Below, in pieces: positions 24,477 through 34,312 of a stretch of DNA of 64,000 nucleotides. The number at the start of each line of letters is the position of its first letter. Position 1 is the first letter of the stretch. The position numbers and the translations under genes were made by a program. The notes beneath the pieces are model-generated. The model searched no databases and had not been told where the DNA came from. It was given only the letters and a program-made list of their open reading frames with translations. The stretch comes from Candidatus Lambdaproteobacteria bacterium RIFOXYD2_FULL_56_26. Its GTDB lineage: Bacteria > SAR324 > XYD2-FULL-50-16. The DNA is taken from NCBI GenBank assembly GCA_001783715.1, contig MFNF01000040.1:1-64000 (forward strand). Reading direction: 5' to 3'.

Positions 24477-26684
24477 ATGCCGGTTGAACTTCCACCACTT
24501 GAGCCTTTTGCCAAAGAAGGCCAAACCCTAGAATCCGCCAAAAAGCGGGTTTTAGAAGGGAAAGTTACGCCCGAGGCCTACCAAGAACTGTTGGAAGCCT
24601 ACGACAAGCTTTACCGGCAGTTTTCCCAGATGGTCAACATCAACGACCAAAGGCAGGCCGAATCCAGGGAGATCAAGGCCAAGCTGGAAGAGGAACTGGA
24701 GCTGCGCAGGGCGGCGGAAAAACAGTTGCAAGCCCAAGAGGCCGAACTGAAACAGGCCAAGGAGCTGGCCGAGCAGACCTTGGCGGAACGGGCGATGTTT
24801 TTTGCCTCCATGAGCCATGAAATACGGACCCCCTTGGCCGGGGTCGTAGGTTGCGCCACCCACCTCCTGCACACCGAGGTCACCCAAGACCAAAAGGATT
24901 TTTTGGGCACCATCCTCACCTCCTCGAACATCCTGATGAGGTTGATCAACGATCTCTTGGACCTGAGCAAGATCGAGGCCGGTCAACTGGCCTTGGAATC
25001 CCAGCCTATCGACCTGGAGGTCCTTCTTGAGGAGGTGATTGAACTGGTGGGCGTGGCGGCGGCGGACAAGGGGCTGGAGCTGATTCCCCAGGCCCAGGCT
25101 CTGCCCTTGGTCCGGGGGGACCAGACCAGGTTGGTCCAGGTGCTGGTGAATCTGGTTTACAATGCCATCAAGTTTACCCCCCAAGGACAGATAGAGCTGG
25201 GGGCGGAACAAGCGGGGGAGGAGTTGCGCTTTTGGGTCAAGGACACCGGAGTCGGAATCCCCCCGGAGCAGCAAAAGAACCTGTTTGCTCCGTTCAAACA
25301 GGCCGACAATTCGGTCGCCCGCCGGTATGGCGGCACCGGGCTGGGGCTCTCGATCTGCAAAAAGCTGGTGGAACGGTTTGGCGGTAGGATTTGGTTTGAA
25401 AGCGATGTCAAGCAAGGGACGACTTTTTGTTTCACCCACCCCCTGGAGGTTGTCGGTCCCAAGCCGGAGCCCTTTTCCCCCAAGGCGTTGGCCGGAAAAA
25501 GGCTGTTGCTCCTGGAGCCCAACCTTGCACTCCAAACTTGGCTGTTGGGGCTTTGCCAAAAGGCGGGGCTGGCGGCTACCGGTTGCGCCGAGCTAGGCCA
25601 AATGGAAGGATGGCTCGCCAGCTCGCAGCCTTTTGACCTGTTGGTGATCGACAAGACCACACTGGCTGGTCCTTTGAGAGGAGGGTTGGCCTCGTCGTTC
25701 TCCCGATTGCCCAAGTTGTTCCTGGAACTCCCCCACAATCACAATAAGGAGAGCGGCGAAACCGGCACGACCAATGAACAACGGTTGTTGAAGCCGATCA
25801 AGTCCCGTCCCTTTTTGAGCGCCTTGGAACAACTGCTCCAAGGTCCCTCGACCCCAGAGCCCAAAAACCTGGGCGGTCCGTTGCCCAACTTGGCCTTGGA
25901 GTTTCCCTTTACGGTTCTGGTGGCCGACGACAACGAGATCAACCTTAAGGTAACCCAAAGTGGATTGAAGCTCTTGGGTTATGACTCGGAGGAAGCGACC
26001 AACGGGGTCGAGGTGATGGAACGGTTGGCGGAACGGGAATTCGACCTGATCTTCATGGACATGGAAATGCCCGAAATGGACGGGCTGGATACCTGCCGGA
26101 TCATCCGGCAATCCTGGCCTTCCAAGGTCAGGCCTTTGATCATCGGACTCAGCGCCAACAGCGCCCCGGTGCACCGGCAAGTCTGCCTGGACCACGGGAT
26201 GGACGACTTTGTCACCAAACCCCTGCCACTCGCAAAACTTGGCCATCTGTTGGCCAGTTGGGGCGCAAAGGCCAAAGGGGACCCGCTCTTCCGGTTTGTC
26301 GCCTTGCAGCAGGACTATGAGACTTTTGAAGAATTCATGTTGTTGGACCTGCCCTTTGTTGAAACCCTCAAGCGGGGCTACAGCATAGAATTGTTGGAAC
26401 ATCTTGCCGAGCTTTTCCAAAAGGAACTTGCCAATGCGGGGCCAAAATTCCGGGAACTGCTTGGAAACCGCCGGTGGGAGGAGCTCTGCTCCTTGGCTCA
26501 CAAGTACAAAGGCTCCTGCTATAATTTGGGTGCTTCGAGGTTGGGGAATATCCTCGCCCAAATCGAAGCCCTGGCCCGAGAGGGCAAAGGGGAACCCTTG
26601 CCCGGTCTGCTGGAGAATTTTGACCACAACTTTGCCCCCACCTTGGCCAAAGTTGCAGCCGCCTTCTTGGTGCCCAAGGATTGA
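24477..26684 (+). CDS. Soluble hybrid histidine kinase (coiled coil, HisKA, HATPase, REC, Hpt)
   Basis: FFASMSHEIRTPLAGVVG; DTGVGIP, GTGLGLSICK; VLVADDNEINLKV...DLIFMDMEMPEMDGLDT; Hpt-like LAHKYKGSCYNLGA. Confidence 0.92.
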   Translation: MPVELPPLEPFAKEGQTLESAKKRVLEGKVTPEAYQELLEAYDKLYRQFSQMVNINDQRQAESREIKAKLEEELELRRAAEKQLQAQEAELKQAKELAEQTLAERAMFFASMSHEIRTPLAGVVGCATHLLHTEVTQDQKDFLGTILTSSNILMRLINDLLDLSKIEAGQLALESQPIDLEVLLEEVIELVGVAAADKGLELIPQAQALPLVRGDQTRLVQVLVNLVYNAIKFTPQGQIELGAEQAGEELRFWVKDTGVGIPPEQQKNLFAPFKQADNSVARRYGGTGLGLSICKKLVERFGGRIWFESDVKQGTTFCFTHPLEVVGPKPEPFSPKALAGKRLLLLEPNLALQTWLLGLCQKAGLAATGCAELGQMEGWLASSQPFDLLVIDKTTLAGPLRGGLASSFSRLPKLFLELPHNHNKESGETGTTNEQRLLKPIKSRPFLSALEQLLQGPSTPEPKNLGGPLPNLALEFPFTVLVADDNEINLKVTQSGLKLLGYDSEEATNGVEVMERLAEREFDLIFMDMEMPEMDGLDTCRIIRQSWPSKVRPLIIGLSANSAPVHRQVCLDHGMDDFVTKPLPLAKLGHLLASWGAKAKGDPLFRFVALQQDYETFEEFMLLDLPFVETLKRGYSIELLEHLAELFQKELANAGPKFRELLGNRRWEELCSLAHKYKGSCYNLGASRLGNILAQIEALAREGKGEPLPGLLENFDHNFAPTLAKVAAAFLVPKD

Positions 26685-26813
26685 CAAGATTCGCCCTCTA
26701 TGGGACTTTGGTCCGGTAAAAACAGACCAGGAAAGCCCCAAGGCCAAAGTCCGGCTTCGGTGGCCGGGACTTGGGTCCTGCTGCCCTTACCCCTCTTTCG
26801 ATCCACCGACCCC

Positions 26814-27605
26814 ATGAAGGATTACACCCCCCTGGGTAACCAAGGCCCCGGACCGAAAAAAAAAGGGCTTGGACCCCAGGGTGCGACTTTGGACTGGCTC
26901 TCTCGATTTTTGACCTTGGCGGGGTTGTTGCTCATCCTGGTGCCCTTGGTTTGGGCTCCCTTTTACCTCTCTCGGCCACTGCGGGCCATTGCGGTCGAGG
27001 GCAACCGGGTCTTGAGCGCCCAGGAGGTGGCCGCCCGGCTGCGTATGGAGCCCAGCCCCCTTTGGATCGGCCTGGACCCTTATGAACTGGAAACCCAGAT
27101 TTTGGAAGAACCCTGGGTTCAGTCGGTCAACATCAAAAAAACCAGTACCCTGGGCCTCTTGGTTGCGGTGACGGAACGGCAACCGGTGGCCTATTTTAAG
27201 GCCCAAAACGGCCTGTTTCTCTTGGATTCGGACCAAATGGTCCTGGTCCGGCCCTCCCTGTGGGGCGGATGGGACCTGCCGGTTTTTACCGATTTGAACC
27301 TCAAGGTGAACGCCGGAGACAAACTGGTCTCCTCGGGGGTTTACCGGGCTTTGGAGTTGACCAAACTGCTCGACCAAGACCCGGTGCTGCCCCTTTCGGC
27401 GGTCAGCGAGTTTTTGGTGGGCGACCCGATGAACCTGAGCTTGATCACCCAGCCGGGCGGGCTGGAGGTGCGTTTGGGTTTTGAAGGATTGGAAGAAAAA
27501 TTGGCCCGACTCCACCAAGCCAGCGGGGAGATAAAAAAACGGGAAGATCGGCTGGCCTACATCGACCTCAGACATCCCCAAGGGATCGTGATCAAACGAA
27601 AGTAA
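26814..27605 (+). CDS. ftsQ: FtsQ/DivIB-like cell division protein (POTRA domain)
   Basis: Single TM, then PLRAIAVEGNRVLSAQEVAARL...WVQSVNIKKTSTLGLLVAVTERQPVAYF...YIDLRHPQGIVIKRK. Confidence 0.8.
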   Translation: MKDYTPLGNQGPGPKKKGLGPQGATLDWLSRFLTLAGLLLILVPLVWAPFYLSRPLRAIAVEGNRVLSAQEVAARLRMEPSPLWIGLDPYELETQILEEPWVQSVNIKKTSTLGLLVAVTERQPVAYFKAQNGLFLLDSDQMVLVRPSLWGGWDLPVFTDLNLKVNAGDKLVSSGVYRALELTKLLDQDPVLPLSAVSEFLVGDPMNLSLITQPGGLEVRLGFEGLEEKLARLHQASGEIKKREDRLAYIDLRHPQGIVIKRK

Positions 27606-27606
27606 C

Positions 27607-28824
27607 ATGGAAAAGACAAAAGCACTTTTAGAGCGGTACAAAAAAGTCATGGTGCCCAACTATGCACCGATGGAATTCCTTCCGGTTTCGGGTCAAGGGA
27701 CCTGGATGACCGATGTGGAGGGCCGCAGAGTCTTGGACATGGCTGGGGGGATTGCGGTTTTGGGCCTAGGTCATTGCCCGGGCGAAGTGGTGGCGGCGCT
27801 CAAAGAGCAGTCGGAAAAACTCTGGCATGTGTCCAACTACTTTGCCAACCTGCCGCAGATTGAACTGGCCGAGTTGCTCTGCCAATTGACCGGGTTTGAG
27901 AAAGTCTTTTTTGCCAACTCCGGTTCGGAGGCCAACGAAGCGGCCCTCAAACTGGCAAGGAGGTACGCCTTCGACAAGCTGGGGCCGGAGAAAAACCAGA
28001 TCCTTTCCTTCCACAAAAGCTTCCATGGCCGGACCTTGTTTACGGTCACCGCCGGGGGGCAGGAATCCTACCGCAAGGGCTTTGGCCCTTTGCCGCCCCA
28101 AATGGTCTATGGCCATTACAATGACTGCAAGGACCTGGAGAAGTTGGTTGGCGACCAGACCTGTGCGATCATCATGGAGCCGATCATGGCCGAAGGGGGG
28201 GTTTATCCGGCGACCGCCGAATTCGCCCAAACCGCAAGGGCCTTGTGTGATAAGTTCGGAGCGCTGTTGATCTTTGACGAGGTCCAGTCCGGGGTAGGCC
28301 GAACCGGCAGCCTGTATTGTTACCAACAATTGGGGGTGGAACCGGATGTCTTGACCAGCGCCAAGGCCTTGGGCTCGGGCTTCCCGGTCAGCGCCATGAT
28401 GACCCGAGACCGGTTTGCCCAGACGCTCCAGCCCGGAACCCACGGTTGCACCTTTGGGGGCAACCCGTTGGCCTGTGCCACCGCCAAGGCGACCTTGGAA
28501 CTCATCTCCAAACCGGAGTTGCTGGCCAACGTCCGGGACCGGGGGGCGCAACTGGTAGCAGGGCTGCACAAGCTCAACGACCGGTACCAACTCTTTGGCC
28601 AAGTCCGGGGCCTGGGGCTTTTGGTGGGTGCCGAACTCAACGCCACCTACCAAGGCAAAGCCAAGGCCTTTGTGAACAAAGCCCTGGCCCAGGGCCTGTT
28701 GCTCCTGGTGGCCGGGCCCGATGTGTTGCGCTTTGCCCCTTCCTTGGCGATCAGCCAGGCAGAAGTGGCTTTGGGCTTGGAACTGCTGGAAAAAGGGATC
28801 ATCGAAACCCTCAAGGAGTTATGA
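27607..28824 (+). CDS. argD: Acetylornithine/succinyldiaminopimelate-type aminotransferase
   Basis: FFANSGSEANEAALKLAR; SFHGRTLFTVTAGGQ; LIFDEVQSGVGRTG; SAKALGSGFPVSAMM; HGCTFGGNPLACA. Confidence 0.92.
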   Translation: MEKTKALLERYKKVMVPNYAPMEFLPVSGQGTWMTDVEGRRVLDMAGGIAVLGLGHCPGEVVAALKEQSEKLWHVSNYFANLPQIELAELLCQLTGFEKVFFANSGSEANEAALKLARRYAFDKLGPEKNQILSFHKSFHGRTLFTVTAGGQESYRKGFGPLPPQMVYGHYNDCKDLEKLVGDQTCAIIMEPIMAEGGVYPATAEFAQTARALCDKFGALLIFDEVQSGVGRTGSLYCYQQLGVEPDVLTSAKALGSGFPVSAMMTRDRFAQTLQPGTHGCTFGGNPLACATAKATLELISKPELLANVRDRGAQLVAGLHKLNDRYQLFGQVRGLGLLVGAELNATYQGKAKAFVNKALAQGLLLLVAGPDVLRFAPSLAISQAEVALGLELLEKGIIETLKEL

Positions 28825-29937
28825 GCTTAGAAAAGACCAAAGCCCGCATTGGCGAGATCCGAGAGAGAGCGGAAACTCTCCGGGGGTACCTTTGACTTGG
28901 GTCGAAAGCAGGCTAAGCTCGAAGAACTGGAATTCCAAACCGCCCAAGACCGGTTTTGGCAAGAGCCCCAAGAGGCCCAGGCCTTGGTCCTCAAACAGGT
29001 TTCCGGCCTCAAGGACGAACTGGCCCGCTGGGAGGCGATCGAACGGGCACTGAGCGATGCGGATTCAGCGGTCGAGCTTTTGGAGTTGGAAGAAGAGGCG
29101 GGCCTCCTGGCCGAAGCCAAGGTGGTGCTCGACCAAGCGGAGGGACGGATCCGGGATTTTGAACTCAAACACCTTTTGGCGGGCAAACACGACCGAGCCG
29201 GGGCGATGGTGACCATCAACTCCGGGGCTGGTGGAACCGAGTCGATGGACTGGGCCTCAATGTTGATGCGGATGTACCAACGTTGGGCGGAGTCCCAAGG
29301 GGCCGGGGTCACCGTCTTGGACCTCCAGTTGGGCGAAGAGGCGGGGATCAAAAGCGCAACCTTGCTGCTGGAAGGGGAATACTTGTACGGCAAGCTCAAG
29401 GCAGAAGCCGGGGTACACCGTTTAGTCCGTATCTCTCCTTTTGACTCCAACAAACGTCGGCACACCAGTTTTGCTTCCGTTTCGGTGTATCCCGACCTGG
29501 ACAACGAAATCGAAGTGGAGATTAGGGAGCCGGACCTGCGGATCGACACCTTCAGAAGTTCGGGAGCCGGGGGACAGCACATCAACACCACCGATTCGGC
29601 CATCAGGATCACCCACCTTCCCTCGGGGATCGTGGTCCAATGCCAAAATGAGCGGAGCCAACACAAAAACAAGGCCACCGCCATGAAAATGCTCAAGGCC
29701 GCACTTTACGAGCGGGAGGAACAAAAAAGGATCGAAGAGGCCGCCAAAGGGCAGCCGGAGAAAAAAAAGATCGAATGGGGCAGTCAGGTCCGTAGTTACG
29801 TCCTGCACCCCTACCAGCTGGTCAAGGACCACCGGACCGACTTTGAAACCAGCCAGTCCCAAAAGGTCCTGGACGGCGAATTGGACGGGTTCATCGAAGC
29901 GACCCTCAACTTTATGGCCAAAACCAACGAGGTCTAG
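28821..29937 (+). CDS. prfB: Peptide chain release factor 2 with programmed +1 frameshift; join(28821..28892,28894..29937)
   Basis: MSLEKTKARIGEIRERAETLRGYL then TGA at 28893-28895 in CGGGGGTACCTTTGAC; +1 frame continues DLGRKQAKLEELE; GAGGQHINTTDSAIRITHLPSGIVVQCQNERSQHKN. Confidence 0.95.
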
Positions 29938-30021
29938 CCTGCCGGTGGGGCAAAGAAACGGGTTGGACGGGCCTGGGGTCTGAGCAATGTCCCCCGGATC
30001 GGGCCGACCGAAGATTTCCCC

Positions 30022-30051
30022 TTGACAGTTTTTGGCTCAGGTCCCTATAAG
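30022..30051 (+). promoter_or_regulatory. Sigma70-like promoter TTGACA-N18-TATAAG upstream of rplU
   Basis: Consensus -35 and near-consensus -10 upstream of rplU ATG 30092. Confidence 0.65.
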
Positions 30052-30091
30052 TACAGTTTCAGCTTTAACCCATTAGCAGAGCGATACCCCC

Positions 30092-30406
30092 ATGTACGCG
30101 ATCATCAAGACTGGCGGCAAACAATACCGGGTAGAAAAGGGCATGACCGTGACCGTGGACCTTATGGACCTCGAAGCCGGTACCGACTTTGAAACCTCGG
30201 AAGTTTTGTTCCTCAAAACTGGCGAGAACTCCTTCAAGACCGGTACCCCCTTAGTGGCTGGTGCCAAGGTTCAAGCGAAGGTTTTACGGCACATCAAAGA
30301 CAAAAAAGTGGTGATTGGCAAGCTCAAGCGCCGTAAAGGCTACCGCCGCAAGCAGGGCCACCGCCAAAATTACACCCAACTTCAGATTACCGACATCAAG
30401 GGCTAA
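30092..30406 (+). CDS. rplU: 50S ribosomal protein L21
   Basis: MYAIIKTGGKQYRVEKG...KRRKGYRRKQGHRQNYTQLQI. Confidence 0.97.
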   Translation: MYAIIKTGGKQYRVEKGMTVTVDLMDLEAGTDFETSEVLFLKTGENSFKTGTPLVAGAKVQAKVLRHIKDKKVVIGKLKRRKGYRRKQGHRQNYTQLQITDIKG

Positions 30407-30429
30407 GCCCTCTTTTTCCAGGTTGAACC

Positions 30430-30687
30430 ATGGCTCACAAGAAAGGTCAAGGTAGCGTTAAAAACGGTCGGGATTCAAATCCCCAGTACCGTGGCATCAA
30501 AAGGTTCGGTGGCCAAGAGGTCAGTGCCGGTACCATTTTGGTTCGCCAATTGGGCAACCAATTCCATCCCGGCAAAAACGTCGGCCAAGGCAAAGACTAC
30601 ACTCTTTTTGCCACCACCGACGGTGAAGTGAAGTTCCAAACCAAGCGGGACAAGCGGCGCTACATCAGCATCGTTCCTTTCACTTAA
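30430..30687 (+). CDS. rpmA: 50S ribosomal protein L27
   Basis: [40 protein letters not shown]...[12 protein letters not shown]. Confidence 0.98.
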   Translation: MAHKKGQGSVKNGRDSNPQYRGIKRFGGQEVSAGTILVRQLGNQFHPGKNVGQGKDYTLFATTDGEVKFQTKRDKRRYISIVPFT

Positions 30688-30708
30688 AGCCAAGCCTCGC
30701 CTTTTAGA

Positions 30709-30738
30709 TCCCCCGGCCTTTGGGCCGGGGGGCTCTTT
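30709..30738 (+). terminator. Terminator-like hairpin after rpmA
   Basis: CCCCCGGCC-TTTG-GGCCGGGGG followed by short T-rich stretch. Confidence 0.7.
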
Positions 30739-31076
30739 CCTCCAGCTTCCTGCAAGTCCTCCCTTAAGAGTTACCGCCAGCTTTTTTTCTTGGACCCTTT
30801 CCGCCGCCAATCTGCCTTAAGTTTTTAGAAGGGGAAAAAAGTGTTTCTCCACCCCTCCTTAAACTGAGCCAACAGCAACCCCTGGCGACCCTCTTTCGGC
30901 AGCTCCCCCTTTAAAGTTGCCTCCTTAAAAATATCGGGATTGTTTTAATAGGCTCCCCATAGGGTTTTTCTTCCCCTACATCCACTTGACCCTGGAAGTA
31001 GAAGCAGTTAGACTGGCTAAGAGAGGTCTATTTTGAAAAAGTAACGGCCAAGACAAAACGAATTTTTGGAGCCCAG

Positions 31077-33173
31077 ATGCCGCATTTGGAATTTAGCGCC
31101 CTTACTTTATTGCTTACCCAAATCGGGGTGATCCTGCTGGCAACTCGCAGTTTGGGGTTAGCGGTCCGTTGGATTGGGCAGCCCTTGGTTATCGCCGAGG
31201 TGTTGGCGGGGATTTTGCTGGGGCCTTCCCTGTTGGGTTTGGTCTGGCCTGGGGTGTTGGAGAGTCTCTTTCCTGCTGCCTCTATGTCGCTGCTCAAAAT
31301 GTTTGCCCAGCTGGGGTTGGTGTTGTTCATGTTCTTGGTGGGCCTGGAACTGGACCCAAAGTTACTCAAGGGGCATACCCGTTCCTCGATTGCCATTAGT
31401 CACACCAGCATTGTCACGCCCTTTGCTCTGGGCAGCTTGGCGGGGTGGTTTTTGTATGACCGGTATTCCTCCCCGGAGGTCTCCCCGGTCTCCTTTATTT
31501 TATTTTTTGGCATTTCCTTAAGCGTGACCGCCTTTCCGGTGTTGGCCCGGATCCTTTCGGAGCGGCATCTGCTCTCCACTCCTTTGGGGGCGGTGACGCT
31601 CGCTTGTGCGGCGGTCGATGATGTGACGGCATGGTGTCTCTTGGCCTTTGTGGTTTCCGTGGCCCGGGCGCACGCCCTTTCTGAGGCGATTTGGACCACA
31701 GGCTTGGCCTTGGGGTTTATTTTGATTATGCTTTATGGGGTTCGGCCGCTTTTCGCCCGAGTTGCCAATCGTATTGGCAGTGCAGAGGCTTTAACCCAGA
31801 CGGTGGTGTCCGCCATTTTGCTTCTTTTGCTCGCCTCGGCCTGCACGACCGAGCTGATTGGGATTCATGCCCTTTTTGGGGCCTTTATGTTTGGGGCGAT
31901 TCTGCCAAAAACCGGGCGGATGGCCGAAACGTTGGCCGGAAAAATTGAAACCGTCACGGTGATCCTGTTGTTGCCGCTCTTTTTTGCCTTCAGTGGCCTG
32001 CGAACCCAGATTGGTCTCTTAAGTGCGCCCCAGGAGTGGGTGGTGACGTTGGGAATCATCTTGATTGCATCGTTGGGCAAATTTGGCGGCAGCCTACTGG
32101 CCGCCCGGCTGACCGGCTTTGGCTGGAGAGAGGGCAGCGCTCTGGGGATTTTGATGAACACCCGGGGGCTGATGGAATTGATTGTACTGAACATCGCCTT
32201 GGATCTGGGGATTATTTCTAGCACCCTCTTTACCATGTTGGTGATCATGGCTCTGGTCACTACCTTTGCGACCACTCCGTTGCTCCATTGGGTTTACCCA
32301 GACCAAAGATTTGCTCGACAACAACCCTTAGAACCAGAGTTAAAGGCCAAAGAATCCCTTTTGATCTGTATCTCCGATTCGGCTTCAGGCCCGGCCTTGG
32401 CCAGGATTGCCAAAGCCCTGACCGGGACCAAGAAAACGGCCACCCGACTTTTTGCTTTGCACCTTTGGAACCCAAGCAACCGACCTTCAACAGAGTTGCT
32501 CCGAAATGAACCAGAGCAAATATCCAAACCTCTGGTGTCATTGGTTGAAGAGGCAAAAGCTCTGGATTTACCGATTCAGACCATGTCTTACCAATCCACC
32601 GAGCCAGCCCTGGACATTTGCCATACGGCCAAAGCCCAACAGGCTTCTTTGGTGCTATTGGGTTCACACAAGCCTTTGTTGTTGGAAGGGAAGTTGGGCG
32701 GGGTGGTCAGTGAGGTGATCCGTAAATGCGGAAGCCCGGTGGCGGTGTTGATGGACCGAGGGCTGGCGAGGATCGAACGGGTCTTGATTGCCTATGCAGG
32801 CGGTCCCGAAGACCTGGCCGCCCTAAAGATCGCTCGGCAAATTGCCACTTCCCCTGGGGCGCAACTGACTTTGCTCCATGTGGTCCCTCCCGGCAAAATG
32901 GAACAAACCGGCAAGGGGCGGATTCAAGCAGAAGAGGTATTTCCAGATGTGGAACTAAGTTCTAAAATATTACGGACCTTGGTGGTAGAAAGCACTTCCC
33001 CTCCAGATGCAGTGTTAGAAGAGGTGGCCAAGGGTTATGACCTGATCATCCTGGGGGTAACCGCCAACTGGGGCTTGGGTGCAGGAAAGATCAGTCTGCG
33101 CCGGCAGCGGGTGCTGGAAGAATCGCCGGTTTCGGTGCTGGTGGTGCACCCGGCGATGAAGGCGGAAACCTAA
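31077..33173 (+). CDS. CPA2-type cation:proton antiporter with C-terminal tandem universal-stress-protein-like domains
   Basis: VIAEVLAGILLGPSLLG; MFLVGLELDPKLL; ALFGAFMFGAILPK; NTRGLMELIVLNIAL; USP-like C-terminus. Confidence 0.9.
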   Translation: MPHLEFSALTLLLTQIGVILLATRSLGLAVRWIGQPLVIAEVLAGILLGPSLLGLVWPGVLESLFPAASMSLLKMFAQLGLVLFMFLVGLELDPKLLKGHTRSSIAISHTSIVTPFALGSLAGWFLYDRYSSPEVSPVSFILFFGISLSVTAFPVLARILSERHLLSTPLGAVTLACAAVDDVTAWCLLAFVVSVARAHALSEAIWTTGLALGFILIMLYGVRPLFARVANRIGSAEALTQTVVSAILLLLLASACTTELIGIHALFGAFMFGAILPKTGRMAETLAGKIETVTVILLLPLFFAFSGLRTQIGLLSAPQEWVVTLGIILIASLGKFGGSLLAARLTGFGWREGSALGILMNTRGLMELIVLNIALDLGIISSTLFTMLVIMALVTTFATTPLLHWVYPDQRFARQQPLEPELKAKESLLICISDSASGPALARIAKALTGTKKTATRLFALHLWNPSNRPSTELLRNEPEQISKPLVSLVEEAKALDLPIQTMSYQSTEPALDICHTAKAQQASLVLLGSHKPLLLEGKLGGVVSEVIRKCGSPVAVLMDRGLARIERVLIAYAGGPEDLAALKIARQIATSPGAQLTLLHVVPPGKMEQTGKGRIQAEEVFPDVELSSKILRTLVVESTSPPDAVLEEVAKGYDLIILGVTANWGLGAGKISLRRQRVLEESPVSVLVVHPAMKAET

Positions 33174-33208
33174 TCCCAGGCCTCGACCGAAAGTGGAGGG
33201 CCAGCGGT

Positions 33209-33597
33209 CTAATCGGTCTCCACCAAATAGGCGGAGAGGTCCCGGTTCAAATGGTTGGAAGCAGCCGCAACGGTGCTGAAGATCGCAATGGGGTGCAGGG
33301 CTTTGAGGTTCCTTTGGAACAGGTTCATCATGGCGGTTTCCAAGGGACCCGAAGCGAGCAAGCACCAAGTTCCATGGGCCATGTCCCGGTCCTTGACGCT
33401 CTGGGTCAGACCAGCCAGTTCCGCAGCGGTAAACCTCACCTTCGCATCCCGGTAGTCGGCGACACCGTCAAATTCCGTGGAAAACTGGGGGTGGGCTACC
33501 ATGTCCTGGGTAGCCTCGATCACATCGTTGATGGTGACCTCCCATGGTAAACCAAAACAATTAGTTTTTGTTCAGGAAGAATGGTGAGTGTTTTCAT
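33209..33597 (-). pseudogene. Small hypothetical ORF interrupted by apparent 1-nt frameshift near 33541-33543
   Basis: MKTLTILPEQKLIVLVYHG then, after restoring one G, (E)VTINDVIEATQDMVAHPQFSTEFDGVADYRDAKVRFTAAEL... Confidence 0.6.
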
Positions 33598-33666
33598 CAG
33601 GCTCCTTGCTTGTCTCCAGCCTTTGGGGGCAGGTTGACCGAGTCCACCACTGGAGTCCGACCACAT

Positions 33667-33972
33667 TTATAGCCGGATCCTCATCAATTTTTTGGAGCTG
33701 CTCGGAAAGTTTAGGGGGTCCTTCCCATAAACCTCTTCCACCGCCTTGTGCCGGTTTCGCTTGAGTTCACGCCACTGGTTTTCTTGGGCCTTGTAATCAG
33801 GCCCCATTTGCTCTTTGATGGCGTTTCGGTAGGTGGTCAAGGTCGTGACCAAGTAGTTTAGGCTGATCGGCTTCCCATTTTCATTTTTCCAGGCCTTTAA
33901 AAATTCGACTTCATCCAGGCAAACTGCCTTTACGGTCTCCATATCCTCCCCGACCTCGGTTAAAAACCGCAA
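33667..33972 (-). CDS. Hypothetical ~101-aa protein (TTG start or further upstream)
   Basis: Open frame with plausible composition; no recognised family. Confidence 0.45.
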   Translation of the reverse strand: MRFLTEVGEDMETVKAVCLDEVEFLKAWKNENGKPISLNYLVTTLTTYRNAIKEQMGPDYKAQENQWRELKRNRHKAVEEVYGKDPLNFPSSSKKLMRIRL

Positions 33973-34010
33973 AATATTGCCTAGCCTGATCTCTACCAGT
34001 TTTTTGAGGT

Positions 34011-34181
34011 TTATTTGTCCCCCTCAATCACCTGGTTGAGGTGATCGGCGGTGCCTGGAAATATTTGCTCCACCACGATCATCAAGCCAAACCACACCAG
34101 CCCAAAAGAGATGATCAACACCGGGACTCCAACAAAAATAACCCTCCAGGCCTGAAACACTAGGTCTCTGAACTTATCCAT
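34011..34181 (-). CDS. Small 56-aa single-TM protein MDKFRDLVFQAWRVIFVGVPVLIISFGLVWFGLMIVVEQIFPGTADHLNQVIEGDK
   Basis: Complete ATG-to-TAA frame below the ORF track size cutoff; clear TM segment. Confidence 0.55.
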   Translation of the reverse strand: MDKFRDLVFQAWRVIFVGVPVLIISFGLVWFGLMIVVEQIFPGTADHLNQVIEGDK

Positions 34182-34312
34182 TGTTTTTTTCTCCCAAGAC
34201 TTGATTTAGTAATTCCGCGTTACAAAGAGCAGTGCGGCGGTTTTTAAAGGGACTTTCATTTCTGGAGGCGGCCCCCAAGCCTTCTCCAGAAACTACCGGT
34301 TAAAACCGAAGG

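Noticed and set aside
30740-31076. Pyrimidine-rich intergenic region between rpmA and the antiporter as possible ncRNA or riboswitch
   Set aside because: No recognisable riboswitch or ncRNA core by eye; would need Infernal/Rfam to support.
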